DNA of 64,000 nucleotides from Acanthacorydalis orientalis (taxonomy: Eukaryota; Arthropoda; Insecta; Megaloptera; Corydalidae). The position numbers and the translations under genes are program-made. The notes below the pieces were generated by a model. It did no database searches and was not told where the DNA came from. It was given only the letters and a program-made list of their open reading frames with translations. Shown here one piece after another: positions 22,801-32,492 of this stretch. The stretch covers positions 8,889,616 through 8,953,615 of the forward strand of contig CM068325.1 in the NCBI GenBank assembly GCA_034766995.1. Reading direction: 5' to 3'. Numbering within the stretch: the first letter of the stretch is position 1; each line of letters starts with the position of its first letter.

Positions 22801-23577
22801 GCTCAGGTAACGCGAACACTACGTACGGGAGTGCGGGCATACTACGCGGCGCGGCTATTGAAGAAGCCGGACCAGGGGAAGAGCTTCGCGATGACGTCGA
22901 GAGCGGGAGCCAGCAACCATTTCATCCTGAATGGAAGATATACCCGCTTCTGTGACTACCGATTCATCCACCGGGCCAGGCTAGACGTCGTTCCGCTGAA
23001 CGGCGCTCGACGCTTCGGCACCGGCGACAAGAGGTGTCGCAGATGTGGGTACAAGAACGAAACGCTGGCTCACGTGCTGAATCACTGTAAGGTGCATTCA
23101 GCGGCGTGGCAAAGACGCCACGACGACGTCCTTAATAGGCTCGCCCGGGCGTCGAAGGTGGACAGAGGCAGTACCATTGACGTCAACAAGACCGTGAAAG
23201 GGGTGAGCGGAGCGCTAAGACCCGACCTGGTGATCCGGAACGAGACAACGAAGGAGGTCCGGATCGTCGACGTCTGCATCCCGTTCGAAGGAGCAGCAGA
23301 TGCCCTTGAGGTAGCAAGGTTGCAAAAAACCCAAAAATATAACGCAATTGCAACCGAGCTCACCAACAAAGGGTACCGTGTGGCGGTAGAGGGATTCGTC
23401 GTCGGGTCGCTGGGAGCATGGCTCTCGAGCAACGAGAGGGTCGCAAGGCTGCTGGGTATCTCGCAGCGGTATGCGGCAACTATGGCGCGGCTCATGGTCT
23501 CGGACACCATTAGGTGGAGCCGGGACATCTACGTTGAACACCTGACGGGACAGCGCCAGTATCAGAGTGCTCAGTGA
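19831..23577 (+). CDS. Utopia-2 polyprotein: zinc fingers, reverse transcriptase, restriction-like endonuclease
   Basis: An intact 1248-aa ORF begins at ATG 19831. Two fingers lie at C44-C47-H71-H76 and C85-C88-H101-C105. A Gln/Ala/Thr-rich spacer (about 110-290) follows. The reverse transcriptase carries FSTLAYADD, with YADD at 696-699. The C-terminal knuckle (CRRCGYKNETLAHVLNHC) precedes the endonuclease core, PD at 1131-1132 and Asp at 1147, the same PD-x14-D spacing as Utopia-1. The protein would nick U2 DNA and copy element RNA onto the cut. The intact frame and motifs make it a good candidate for an active copy. Confidence 0.93.
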   Translation: MSGNHMVISHATLALDAMVDDGDNIREESVIVEIEYPFPAEFPCMRCGGAGSKTAGRNCFRYKTHSDLKKHLKKVHGPPVLIFVCAGCQKKEENLKKLKAHAAKCLGIRRNDDADEAHIEPVSGTAQAMPNLNTDGIPAAATNDDHTDAADTATTNQALTSDAEAPTPPPLPNPTWTTDTAAKKRMKSAHPRAAADAATTRNHHDSLASILGDQCPDSPSEPDPRENMAKEQTQLAPQQQQSHPFQSISEHDIETATSAEAMPAPNVDTTEDAANTSGNKAAAPQANPPPIMDVRLTDDQCRWIDQLSRADSWEEFESTVGAITEEFAALKPTTQTMVRRRCNKRTYPNSRPVNGGNRRRKPWFDAAEASKLQKLYRVNKRKAITQILQGPDCSPYCQVSAEVVTDHYRRVFAANDRPRRAMPDHVRRTLHPKQYDETVTGVPTASLEEDFAPETVTARLLRTSDTAPGKDGVRYSYLKRLDPGCRVLTKIFNRCFREEKTPLAWADTRTVLVHKKGRKDDLTNWRPLTMANTMAKLYAAVVADRIACWAKGTRNISPVQKGFMEGEGCFEHNFIVQTAIDDARRDGRDLVLVWLDLTNAFGSLPHDHIEGSLREMNLPKKLLSVVTELYSRTTTTVRTTSGESDVIHMRAGVKQGCPLSPIIFNLAIDPLIRVAQQEAGSLGYTMHGHEFSTLAYADDVVLIANGADSMALLLERVGEAADWMGLKFNPKKCASLHIKKRCGVQPTQFTIQGGNPVVLNEGEEYQHLGIPTGYRVAQTPNESIAAIREDVKKLDESLLAPWQKLEALNMFLLSRMEFILRGANVAKAPLIAADKTIKAAAKKWMNLPKRGSPELLYITSYQGGANLIPLADSADVNRVTHGFKLLACRDTTVREVAWESLRRVVGKKIGSNTPDETTIANYLSGSMDGRLARESGDITSLWSQTRSACRRLNNKIGVTFHWCAEKQDLSLVVRVAGRDPERTIVPETALAQVTRTLRTGVRAYYAARLLKKPDQGKSFAMTSRAGASNHFILNGRYTRFCDYRFIHRARLDVVPLNGARRFGTGDKRCRRCGYKNETLAHVLNHCKVHSAAWQRRHDDVLNRLARASKVDRGSTIDVNKTVKGVSGALRPDLVIRNETTKEVRIVDVCIPFEGAADALEVARLQKTQKYNAIATELTNKGYRVAVEGFVVGSLGAWLSSNERVARLLGISQRYAATMARLMVSDTIRWSRDIYVEHLTGQRQYQSAQ

Positions 23578-23816
23578 TCTTGCGGACGACGACAGAGTGG
23601 CTGATAGGGACATACGAACATTATGAAAGTATAGTGATATGTGAAAATGAGCGTGGGTGTGAGTGCGTGAAAGTGCAGAATGTATGTATAGATATGTGTG
23701 CATAGGCGCACGTATATACAAGAAATCCATAATATATATTTATTAAATTGAAGCGATAGTATTACGTTAAACATGTTAATATTCTTTGTATAATCTCTAT
23801 AAAAATAAACTACTTA

Positions 23817-23971
23817 ATCTGTTCTTATCAGCTTAATATCTGATACGTTCTGCATTGCAGGACCAGTATATTAAACTGATTTTTGCAAAATGGCGGAGTG
23901 CTTTTAGAGGAGCTTGCTCCACCTCCGCCGCGGGTTGGCCCGGTATTGCAGTACCGCCGGGTCCGGCCTTC
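23817..23971 (+). ncRNA. U2 snRNA gene, 3' part, downstream of copy D
   Basis: It starts at U2 nt 41 (ATCTGTTCTTATC) directly after the element end and runs through the Sm-site region and 3' stem-loops to CCGGCCTTC. It is identical in content to the parts at 25318 and 1328-1481. It has no promoter of its own. Confidence 0.93.
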
Positions 23972-24240
23972 ATTACTTTAATTCAAACATATCAAAAAAG
24001 TCTCTCAGAATCATAAAAAGAGGTCTCTTTGATTTGAAATGTCTCTCTGCTGAAGTCGATCCAAGCTTGCAGGGAGTCTAACGTAGTATCGAGCAGCCAC
24101 TCAATTTAAAATAGAAAAAAACAACACAGTAAACACTTGCATTATAAAATTGCGATTACTACAATAAATCTCACAAAATAATTGTGGCACTGTAATTAAT
24201 TCACTTTCACAAATTCTTTTTCAATTCCACAACCAACCAT
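23972..24240 (+). other. U2 downstream spacer, copy 2
   Basis: About 270 bp from CATTACTTTAATTC to AACCAACCATG, identical or nearly so to 25473-25740. It holds no gene. Confidence 0.85.
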
Positions 24241-24326
24241 GAATATATATATATATACATATATATATGTATATATATATATAAGGAAATAAATATATGT
24301 ATATATATATATATTTATATATATGC

Positions 24327-24406
<80 letters not shown>

Positions 24407-24410
24407 ACAC
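24241..24410. repeat. (TA)n microsatellite
   Basis: TATA-rich repeats with ACATA variants; a short ACACGCGCACGCACACC tract follows to about 24454. It sits at the same place in the U2 unit as the other tracts but is shorter. Confidence 0.92.
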
Positions 24411-24454
24411 ACATGCGCACGCGCACGCACACCCGCCCATACACGAGTACCGTA

Positions 24455-25317
24455 CACTGTGAGTACCGTTTTATCCACCGTGCTCGGCTCGACGTCGTGC
24501 CACTTAATGGCACGCGCCGATTCGGGCACGGGGATAAACGGTGCCGACGATGCGGCTACGCCAATGAGACGTTGTGCGCACGTCCTTAACCACTGTACGG
24601 TCCATTCGGCAGCATGGCAACACCGACATAACAACGTACAGGACCGTCTGTCGCGTGCTGCCAAAGTGGGCGGACCCATTACCATCAGGGTCAACAAGGA
24701 GGTTCCGGGAGTCGACAGTCGCCTTCGTCCTGACATCGTTAGGATCGACGAGACGACGAGGAGGATAACGATCGTCGACGTGTGCATTCCATTCGAGGGA
24801 TGCCGTGACGCCCTGGAGGGGGCTCGGCAGCAGAAAATAGCCAAGTATAGCGGTCTTGCTGCCCAGCTAACCCTCCAGGGTTTCACGGTGTCCGTGGATG
24901 CATTCGTCGTCGGTTCGCTCGGCGGCTGGCTGTCATCGAACGACAAGGTCGCGGCGTCCCTGGGCATCGCACCCCGGTACCTGTCCACGATGGCTAAGCT
25001 GATGGTGGCCGACACGATCCGCTGGTCCCGAGATGTGTACATCGAACACGTGTCCGGGGTCCGGCAATATCATCCGCCGGACAACACCCCGCCTCCACCA
25101 GCGGCAGCGCCGACCCTGGCCCAAAACCTTGCCGAGGAACCAGCTGAATAGGAACAATGATTTTTTAATTTGTTTTTCTTGTTAAATAACATTTTGAAAT
25201 TTATTTTTAAAATGTTATGTTTGTTTGCTTTTATGTACACACTTTGATCTGCGATAGTTTTTTATTATGCTCTATATTATAATTTTATCTGTACTATTTA
25301 CTAAATAAAACTACTTT
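24455..25317 (+). mobile_element. Utopia-1 copy E, 3' fragment joined to microsatellite
   Basis: The 3' 860 bp of Utopia-1 begins abruptly at TGTGAGTACCGTTTTATCC after the microsatellite and ends at the usual U2 junction. It lacks a U2 5' part, so it probably arose by recombination or deletion within the U2 array. Confidence 0.88.
24461..25151 (+). pseudogene. Utopia-1 copy E C-terminal coding remnant with frameshift
   Basis: It encodes the endonuclease end of Utopia-1 ([17 protein letters not shown] to LAEEPAE). A one-base insertion near 24574 (GTTGTGCGCACG where copies A and C have GTTGCCGCACG) breaks the frame inside the CCHC knuckle. The RPD...IVDV core downstream is otherwise intact. 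Confidence 0.85.
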
Positions 25318-25472
25318 ATCTGTTCTTATCAGCTTAATATCTGATACGTTCTGCATTGCAGGACCAGTATATTAAACTGATTTTTGCAAAATGGCGGAGT
25401 GCTTTTAGAGGAGCTTGCTCCACCTCCGCCGCGGGTTGGCCCGGTATTGCAGTACCGCCGGGTCCGGCCTTC
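25318..25472 (+). ncRNA. U2 snRNA gene, 3' part, downstream of copy E
   Basis: Sequence from U2 nt 41 to the 3' end is the same as at 23817-23971. It is a second U2 3' part in the same orientation, 1.5 kb further on, with no 5' part between them. Confidence 0.93.
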
Positions 25473-25740
25473 ATTACTTTAATTCAAACATATCAAAAAA
25501 GTCTCTCAGAATCATAAAAAGAGGTCTCTTTGATTTGAAATGTCTCTCTGCTGAAGTCGATCCAAGCTTGCAGGGAGTCTAACGTAGTATCGAGCAGCCA
25601 CTCAATTTAAAATAGAAAAAAACAACACAGTAAACACTTGCATTATAAAATTGCGATTACTACAATAAATCTCACAAAATAATTGTGGCACTGTAATTAA
25701 TTCACTTTCACAAATTCTTTTTCAATTCCACAACCAACCA
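25473..25740 (+). other. U2 downstream spacer, copy 3
   Basis: It matches 23972-24240 essentially base for base and leads into a microsatellite. No gene is seen. Confidence 0.85.
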
Positions 25741-25779
<39 letters not shown>

Positions 25780-25839
25780 ACATTATATGCATATGCATAT
25801 ATATATATATATATATATATATGCATATGCATATAATGT

Positions 25840-25897
<58 letters not shown>

Positions 25898-26058
25898 ACA
25901 CACACACACATGCGCACGCGCACGCACACCCGCCCACACACGCACACACACACATCACATACACACATACACACATTCACATACACATACACATATACAC
26001 ATACACATACACAATCACACATACACACATACACATACACACAAACACATACTCATAC

Positions 26059-26091
<33 letters not shown>

Positions 26092-26180
26092 TACACACAC
26101 ATACAGACATACATACACATACACACACACATATATATATATATATATACATATACCCTTGTATATATATATATATATTT
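25741..26180. repeat. Compound (TA)n/(CA)n microsatellite
   Basis: A long TA tract with an internal palindromic TATGCATATGCATA block, then ACACAT/ACATAC repeats, then TA again. It mirrors 372-890 in composition and position relative to U2. Frames across it are artefacts. Confidence 0.94.
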
Positions 26181-26233
26181 ATATTTTGATCATCAATGTT
26201 CCTATAAATTATTATTGTTAAATATCATTGAAA

Positions 26234-27272
26234 AACGCAAGACCTGTTCGCCGGAAGCGTCGGCGACCGGTAAACGAAGTACCGAACTTCGACCCCGTGG
26301 AGGCAGCGAAAATCCAAAAACTGTACCGGGTCAACAAGCGAAAAGCGATGGTGCAGATTCTCCGTTCAGAGAACGGCACGCCGTACTGTGAGGCGCCCAC
26401 GGCGGTGGTCGAGGACCACTTGCGTGGGATGTTTGCCGAACGGGACCGGGAGGAGGTGGAGATGCCCGTTCTCGTTCGACAGGCGTTTAACCGCCCGCAG
26501 TGCGACGTGGCCGAGGATTCCTTCGTTGAAGAATTCTCGGCGGAATCTGTACTTCGCCGGTTGGCCCGGACGAAGGACACCGCCCCGGGAAGAGACGGAA
26601 TTAAATATTCTTTCTTGAAGCGTCTCGACCCGGGGTGTGTTGTCATCACTTATATTTTCAATCGCTGCTTCCGCGAGGAGCGGACTCCACTGGCGTGGGC
26701 CGACACCGAGGATAACGATCGTCGACGTGTGCATTCCATTTGAGGGATGCCGTGACGCCCTGGAGGGGGCTCGGCAGCAGAAAATAGCCAAGTATAGCGG
26801 TCTTGCTGCCCAGCTCACCCTCCCGGGTTTCACGGTGTCCGTGGATGCATTCGTCGTCGGTTCGCTCGTCGGTTGGCTGTCATCGAACGACAAGGTCGCG
26901 GCGTCCCTGGGCATCGCACCCCGATACCTGTCCACGATGGCCAAGCTGATGGTGGCCGACACGATCCGCTGGTCGCGAGATGTCTACATCGAACACGTGT
27001 CCGGGGTCCGGCAATACCATCCGCCGGACACTACCCCGCCTCCACCAGCGGCAGCGCCGACCCTGGCCCAACTACAGAATTTTGGCGAGGAAACAGCTGA
27101 ATAAGAACATAGATTTTAATTTGTTTTTTATAAATCTTATGTACCATATTTTAAGTGCCTTTTTAATATGTTATATTAGTTTATTTTTATTCTCTACATC
27201 TTTGATTTTGCGATATATCTGAATTAAGTTCTGTATTGTTATATTTATATTATTTTGCTTAAATAAAACTAC
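26234..27272 (+). pseudogene. Utopia-1 copy F, internal deletion, 3' end kept
   Basis: The first part (26234-26706) encodes residues near 409-565 of Utopia-1, ending in TPLAWADT. It is then joined out of frame to the endonuclease region ([13 protein letters not shown] onward), losing the entire reverse transcriptase catalytic core. The 3' UTR ends at AAATAAAACTAC without the U2 junction. Its left boundary equals that of the 1-322 fragment. Confidence 0.88.
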
Positions 27273-27718
27273 CCCTCACCCTGCAGGGTTTCACGGTGTC
27301 CGTGGATGCATTCGTCGTCGGTTCACTCGGCGGTTGGCTCTCGTCGAACGACAAGGTCGCGGCGTCCCTGGGCATCGCACACCGATACCTGTCCACCATG
27401 GCCAAGCTGATGGTGGCCGACACGATCCGCTGGTCGCGAGATGTCTATATTGAACACGTGTCCGGGGTCCGGTAATATCATCCGCTGGACAACACCCCGC
27501 CTCCACCAGCGGCAGCGCTGATCCTGGCCCAACATCTCTTCGAGGAAGCAGCTGTATAAGAACAAGAATTTTTAATTTGTTTTTGTTATGTATAATATTT
27601 TAAAATTATTTTTAATATGTTATGTTATTTAATTTTAAAACTACACTTGATCTGCGACATTTCTATTGTGCTATATATTACTTTGTACAAATTATTATTT
27701 ACTAATAAAAACTGCTTA
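27273..27718 (+). pseudogene. Utopia-1 copy G, extreme 3' fragment
   Basis: It begins at CCCTCACCCTGCAGG directly after copy F and covers the last 90 or so codons plus the 3' UTR. A TAA at 27474 (GTCCGGTAATATC) truncates the frame early. It ends at the U2 target sequence at 27719. Confidence 0.85.
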
Positions 27719-27741
27719 ATCTGTTCTTACCAGCTTAATAT
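27719..27741 (+). ncRNA. U2 target remnant between copies G and B (nt 41-63)
   Basis: Sequence from ATCTGTTCTTA through CAGCTTAATAT is U2 nt 41-63 with one change (T52C). It is the only U2 sequence between two head-to-tail Utopia-1 elements, showing repeated use of one site. Confidence 0.8.
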
Positions 27742-28209
27742 TTTCCATCTTCCTCGCGCGTGAGCCACGGTCGGTTCCAGGAGGCACCGTCATCCGCCTC
27801 CACCACGACCAGCAGGACAGTCGGGTAAGCCATCGTCGACTACTAGATTTCTCAGTACGTGTTCGTGTCATCTATTTTTATTTTTCTATTTTTTGTTTTA
27901 TATCTTAAATATTGGTCGAACCGTCGTATTTTTCGATAGGTTCGATCAATATTATAGATTCATTTTAAGTTCTTTTCTATTACCCACGTAACTTTTTGTT
28001 ACGTGGCGTAAATTTTAACGTGTTGTTCGTCGTGTTCGTCTGAGATTGTGCAACCTTCTGTTGCACAATCTTTAAGGTTTTATTGTAAAGTTTTAAAAGG
28101 TCACGTCTGTTCTGGAACATTTTCCAGAACATTACGTGGCCTCGTTTAACGTGTTCTGTTTGTTTTGTGGTTTATTTTTCGTTATACTGAGTAAATCCAC
28201 TAATCGACG
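27742..28209 (+). other. Utopia-1 5' UTR, second copy, stem-loops conserved
   Basis: Stem-loops at 27909-27953, 27984-28006, 28042-28072 and 28111-28128 correspond one to one with those of copy A. Paired bases differ in concert: GTGTAAC/GTTACAC becomes GTGCAAC/GTTGCAC, and TCTAAAA/TTTTAGA becomes TCTGGAA/TTCCAGA. Confidence 0.82.
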
Positions 28210-29040
28210 ATGGCCACTGGTGGTGCATCGCTTCCGTTATCCCCCGGTAAAGTAAGAATATTTGTTACGGTGCCTTTGCCGGAGGAGTTTGCGTGTGAGC
28301 TGTGCCAGTTACACTGGCAAGTAGTTCGCTGTGCGGGTATAAGAAATACTTTCAAATACAAATCGCACAGCGACTACAAGAAACATATCAAGAAGACTCA
28401 TGGGACGCCCGTTTTCATCTTTACCTGCTCGGGCTGTGGACTCAAGGACCCTAGTCTGAAGAAGATGCGGCGACGTGGCGCCACAACATCCGGCGCCAAC
28501 CTCACCGCCAGCCTCTCCCGTATCGGTCGACACGGCTGCCCCGACAATCCCGCAGCGGATCCACCAGTTAAAATCTATTGTTACACGGCGGATCTCCACG
28601 AGACGGGCAGGGGGAGCAGCCCCGACCGAAACCAACATCGAGGGAGAGGTTTCCACACATCTAGAGATTGGCAGCCGGCAAACACCATCCAAGCCGGCTG
28701 CCTCGACGAGTATCTCCCCGCGGTTGAGACGTCGCCAGCAGAGGGTCCTGGAACCGGCTGCCGTTCAACATCCTACCCAGCAGCCGGCCACAGCCCCACC
28801 GACAAGAACGACCGGACAAACAGCGTTGGCGTCCCAGGATGCAAGTCTTCATGGCACAGTTCCCATGCCACGCAACACGGAGGCTAGCACCAAAGATACC
28901 ACCATTACCCCACCGACCGACTGCCCTGCTGGAGCGACGCCGCTGAAAGAACAGAAGGCGCGAGGTTCTCGGACATGTCATCTCGGCGGAGCACCGGAAG
29001 CGACATCTCCAGCAGTTGTCCCGCTTCAGGCCGCCGCCTG
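28210..29040 (+). pseudogene. Utopia-1 copy B N-terminal ORF, frameshifted and truncated
   Basis: ATG 28210 starts MATGGASLPLSPGKVRIF and both zinc fingers follow (CELC...HIKKTH; FTCSGC). The second finger is destroyed by a deletion of about 19 bp at about 28466, where AAGATG meets CGGCGACGTGG. Reading continues in another frame through the low-complexity linker (APQHPAPTSPPASP onward) until homology ends near 29040. No reverse transcriptase or endonuclease remains. Confidence 0.87.
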
Positions 29041-29298
29041 TTTAGGTACTTTTGCCATCAATATGGTAATAAGATTCCGACCTTCTCAAATAAATGATAG
29101 ACTCGGTTCATTATTAGAAATATAATATTTATTCAATATAACCAGAGACTGATGTACAGGCTAGATGCATATCAGTTAAGCATCTCTACATTTCTGACTT
29201 GCACGTAGGCAAGCTATGTGAGTGGGAGAGTTACCCCCACTCTTGAGTTGGAGAGAGACGGAGATAGGTTATCCCTGCAGTTGAAGTAGTTTGATGCG
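29041..29298. other. Unassigned sequence between Utopia-1 copy B and an LTR
   Basis: AT-rich sequence with a GAGTGGGAGAG/ACTCTTGAGTTGGAGAGAG purine-rich patch. No ORF or terminal repeat is recognised. Confidence 0.4.
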
Positions 29299-29553
29299 TG
29301 TTGATAATGCGCAAGCGTACCGGCGAGCGTAACATAAAAGTGCGCAAGCGTGCCGGTGAGTGTGACTCGCAGTGCGCAGGCGTCCCTAGAACGAATTAGC
29401 GTGGCGTCACTTTGATATATAAAATTTGTGTAGCCGTCGACGAAGACACTCGCGTTATAAAATAGTTGTGTAGAATAGTCATAGAAAAACTTTATTACTG
29501 TTCTCATTAAACTACCGTCTCCTATCATCAATTATCTTACTCTAGCTTCAACA
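29299..29553 (+). mobile_element. Copia-like LTR (255 bp), probably solo or orphan
   Basis: The segment opens with TGTTGA and closes with TCAACA, a perfect 6-bp inverted terminus typical of copia-type LTRs. A TATATAAAA box at 29416-29424 and an ATTAAA about 90 bp later fit promoter and polyadenylation signals. No flanking 5-bp duplication is evident and no gag-pol follows, so it may be a remnant. Confidence 0.5.
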
Positions 29554-29810
29554 GTGCCGTATGGCGGCGTTCGTGATTCAAATGTATCTATGTTATATAT
29601 AGTTTGAAAGATGACAGTCGAAGCTGTTATACGAGCTGCAGACACATTTGTTTTGATTCGATTTGTGTGTACGAAAAACGACAATGAAAATCGACAACTA
29701 AAAGATGCAAAAGATACTTTCATCACGTTACATTGTACGAGTTTCGGAAAGGAGTATCGGTCAGCGCGCCAATGAAAAATATTCGGGAGATTTATTTGGA
29801 CGATGCACCA

Positions 29811-30245
29811 TCACTTCCATCTATGAGGAAATGGTTTGCTGAAATTCGATTTGGTGATTTTAACCTCGAAGTTCAATAGACCGACGACGATGTAGCGTGT
29901 GCGTTTTAGTCGACAATAACTCACGAATTTCGACGGAAGAGGTTGCCGACACACCCAACGTTGACAGATCGACTGCATTTCGGCATTTAGAGAAGCTGGA
30001 GTTCACGTTGAAGCTCGATACGTGACTGTCGCGCTCGTTGTCTGAAAAAAGAAACAGTCTGATCGTGTCTCTTCGACGAATTCTTTGCTTGGACGCCTCG
30101 ACAGGGACCCTCTTCTCGATCGGTTGATCACTGACGATGAGAAATGGATCATGTACAACGACATCCGACGTAGACGAACGTGGAAATACGCGAATGAAGG
30201 GCGTAGAACCAGTCGCCAAAGCGGACTTGCATCCGATGAAAGTGT
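29811..30245 (+). pseudogene. Decayed mariner transposase
   Basis: Fragments of a mariner transposase can be read in shifting frames: MRKWFAEIRFGDFNL (helix-turn-helix side), a degenerate middle, and RLITDDEKWIMYNDIRRRRTW, which matches the first catalytic Asp motif of the family. Stops and frameshifts separate them and the C-terminal half is missing. Terminal repeats were not found. Confidence 0.7.
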
Positions 30246-30984
30246 ATCCAATATATAGAAAGATATTTGCTTTAAAATGCTAGATTTGTGTTTGTGTAAC
30301 GGAAACTTCTATTTAAGAACACACGAATGAAGTATACTGTAAAATATCATGGACGTTACTCTATAAATGTAATTATAACAAATCTACTTAAATCTAAACA
30401 TGCATTTCTTTAAATGGGTTTTCGATCGGCGTTATCCAGTCCTCTGACGTTTATGTCTGTTGATCATTGTCGAAATACTATTTTTGCCATCTTCTCATAG
30501 AACTTAAGTGGCATTATCAGATCCGGATGTGTTTGTGTCTATTGGTTACTGATGGGAACTGTCTATGTCAGCTTTTCAGAGAGAGCTGAAGCTGGCTTAT
30601 GTGAAAATATAACTTGCTCGACAATTACCATTCGCCACTTCTTAAAGCGTATATTTTTAATCATCTACATACCGTTTAATAAAACTATGCAGCATGTGAC
30701 CAAATATACTTTTTTATGTATTTAAAACGATGCATCATACAATTAATTTAAATTTATTTTAAATTCTATTCGCTGCCAAGCAGACATTTTCGTTTATAGA
30801 TTGTGTTCACCATCCGCTGTTATGCATGGCACGCGAATAATTTCAATATTTTATTGGATAAATTCTTAGGAATAGAGAAATTTTACAAAATAAATATCTT
30901 TGAATAAGTGCGATAACTTTTTATTAAACTTTCAATAATACAAGTTGAGAACAATAAAAAAATGCTTACATGTATGTAGTATAC

Positions 30985-31030
<46 letters not shown>

Positions 31031-31186
31031 GTGTGTGTATGTATGTATGTGTAAGTGTATATGGATTTGCGTGCACGCGTGTGTGTGAGATAAAAGGGGT
31101 GTGAGAAGGGCAGTGACGGAAAGAGACAGGAAGAGAAAAAAGGAGAAAGGAGAGGGGGAGAAAAATAGAGATATAGAGATAATGGA
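30246..31186. other. AT-rich intergenic DNA with (TA)n tract
   Basis: No gene is seen. A (TA)n tract lies at about 30991-31027 and a purine-rich AGAGAAAAAAGG stretch at 31110-31180. Confidence 0.5.
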
Positions 31187-31190
31187 TTAA

Positions 31191-31307
31191 CACTAGATTA
31201 ACGGAACCCACCAATTTAACGGATTTCAGATTTCATGCTTAAAAATAAAAAAAAAATTAAATGTTATTTTTTGAAACATTATATTGACCTTTATTGGTAT
31301 AATGATA

Positions 31308-31371
<64 letters not shown>

Positions 31372-31841
31372 TTCAATTTATCCACAAGCTTTCTACTTTA
31401 GTGTAACTGTATACAATACACCTATTTATCCGACAATTGAAAAAAAATTTTTCAATTGTCCGAAGAATTAGCGAGAGATTACAGAGATGAATTAGAAAGG
31501 GATTACAGAGATGATCGTAAGACTACCTACGAACTGTCGTCGGATATAGGAAATTCCAAAACAACAATCTGAAGTCCTGCCAAATCGTATTATGTAAAAA
31601 ATAGATGCAAATATATTTTCCTTGTGTGCAAAAAGTTTGTGTACGGAAAATGTACACTCAAAATAGAATTTCAATCGATAGAATTTATATGTAAAAAAGT
31701 ACTGTTAATCTCGGTACATAAAAATTTAGTGATTTAAAATAAAATTGTTATTATCAAAAAACTGTATTTTAATGTATCCGTCAAAATGACACACGGATTT
31801 CAGTAAAAATAGGTATATAATAAATGCCCGTAAATCTAGTG
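31191..31841. mobile_element. TTAA-flanked, piggyBac-like element remnant (651 bp)
   Basis: TTAA lies at both sides (31187-31190, 31842-31845). The ends are CACTAGATTAACGG and, reverse-complemented, CACTAGATTTACGG. A (TA)n tract (31310-31369) sits inside. The plus strand at about 31460-31680 reads ELARDYRDELERDYRDD and then, past a stop, NRCKYIFLVCKKFVYGKCT. The latter resembles the cysteine-rich tail of piggyBac transposases; that assignment is tentative. It is non-autonomous. Confidence 0.7.
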
Positions 31842-31934
31842 TTAAAGAGAGAGATATACAGATATTACAGAAACTATACAGAGACCTAAGAAATTATTTA
31901 TTTATTTATTTACATATATATATATATATACATA

Positions 31935-31974
<40 letters not shown>

Positions 31975-32492
31975 AAGAGAGAGATAGAGAGAACGTATGA
32001 AATAAAATTCGTTGTAGTTTTTGGATACAGGGAATGAGTTGTGTGTAACGAAGAAACTAAAGATAAAATATAAATAAATAATATTCAAAATTAAACAGAA
32101 AATCGTCCGATCCAAATTAGTGACTAATACTTGTTTCTTCTAAAAGAAGTATAGATTTATTTTCGAACAAATAATCGACTTATTATGTTGAATTCAGGAA
32201 TAAAAAATATATTCGATCGATAAAGAGAAACAATATCTGATCAAATGATTGATAACAGTATTAGAAACGCACAAACTCGCTTTCGATTTTGTTGAATTGT
32301 CTTGAACGTCTTTTATCTTTTCGAGCCAAACACGTGCCTATAATGTAAATATTTTGCAATTATTTGATTTCCATCAATCAGTCTCTATACAAGTTCGTAT
32401 GCGTATTCTAAATTGTTTGCAATTGACAAACATATGCGCTCTTTATTCATATATATTTAAATCATGAAAGTACGAGAAACAGAGCATACAAT
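31842..32492. other. AT-rich intergenic DNA
   Basis: It contains a (TA)n tract at about 31914-31970 and otherwise no recognisable feature; it is the 3' side of the ankyrin gene. A polyadenylation signal on the minus strand is not clear. Confidence 0.4.

Larger units (their letters stand above)
19397..23816 (+). mobile_element. Utopia-2 copy D: full-length second family of U2-specific retrotransposon
   Basis: A 4.4-kb element lies in U2 orientation between ATCTGTTCTTA on the left and the full U2 3' part on the right. Its 5' UTR is about 430 bp, its ORF 1248 codons and its 3' UTR about 240 bp. Its protein is clearly related to Utopia-1 across the fingers, reverse transcriptase and endonuclease, but UTRs and linkers differ. 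The 3' terminus (AAATAAACTACTTA) is nearly that of Utopia-1, which hints at a shared 3'-end requirement. Confidence 0.9.
27742..29040 (+). mobile_element. Utopia-1 copy B, 5' end and N-terminal part only
   Basis: It has a complete 5' UTR and the start of the ORF, but stops at about 29040 (CAGGCCGCCGCC), where unrelated sequence begins. Loss of the 3' side is unusual for this class, which normally loses 5' ends. It implies later rearrangement or deletion. Confidence 0.85.
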
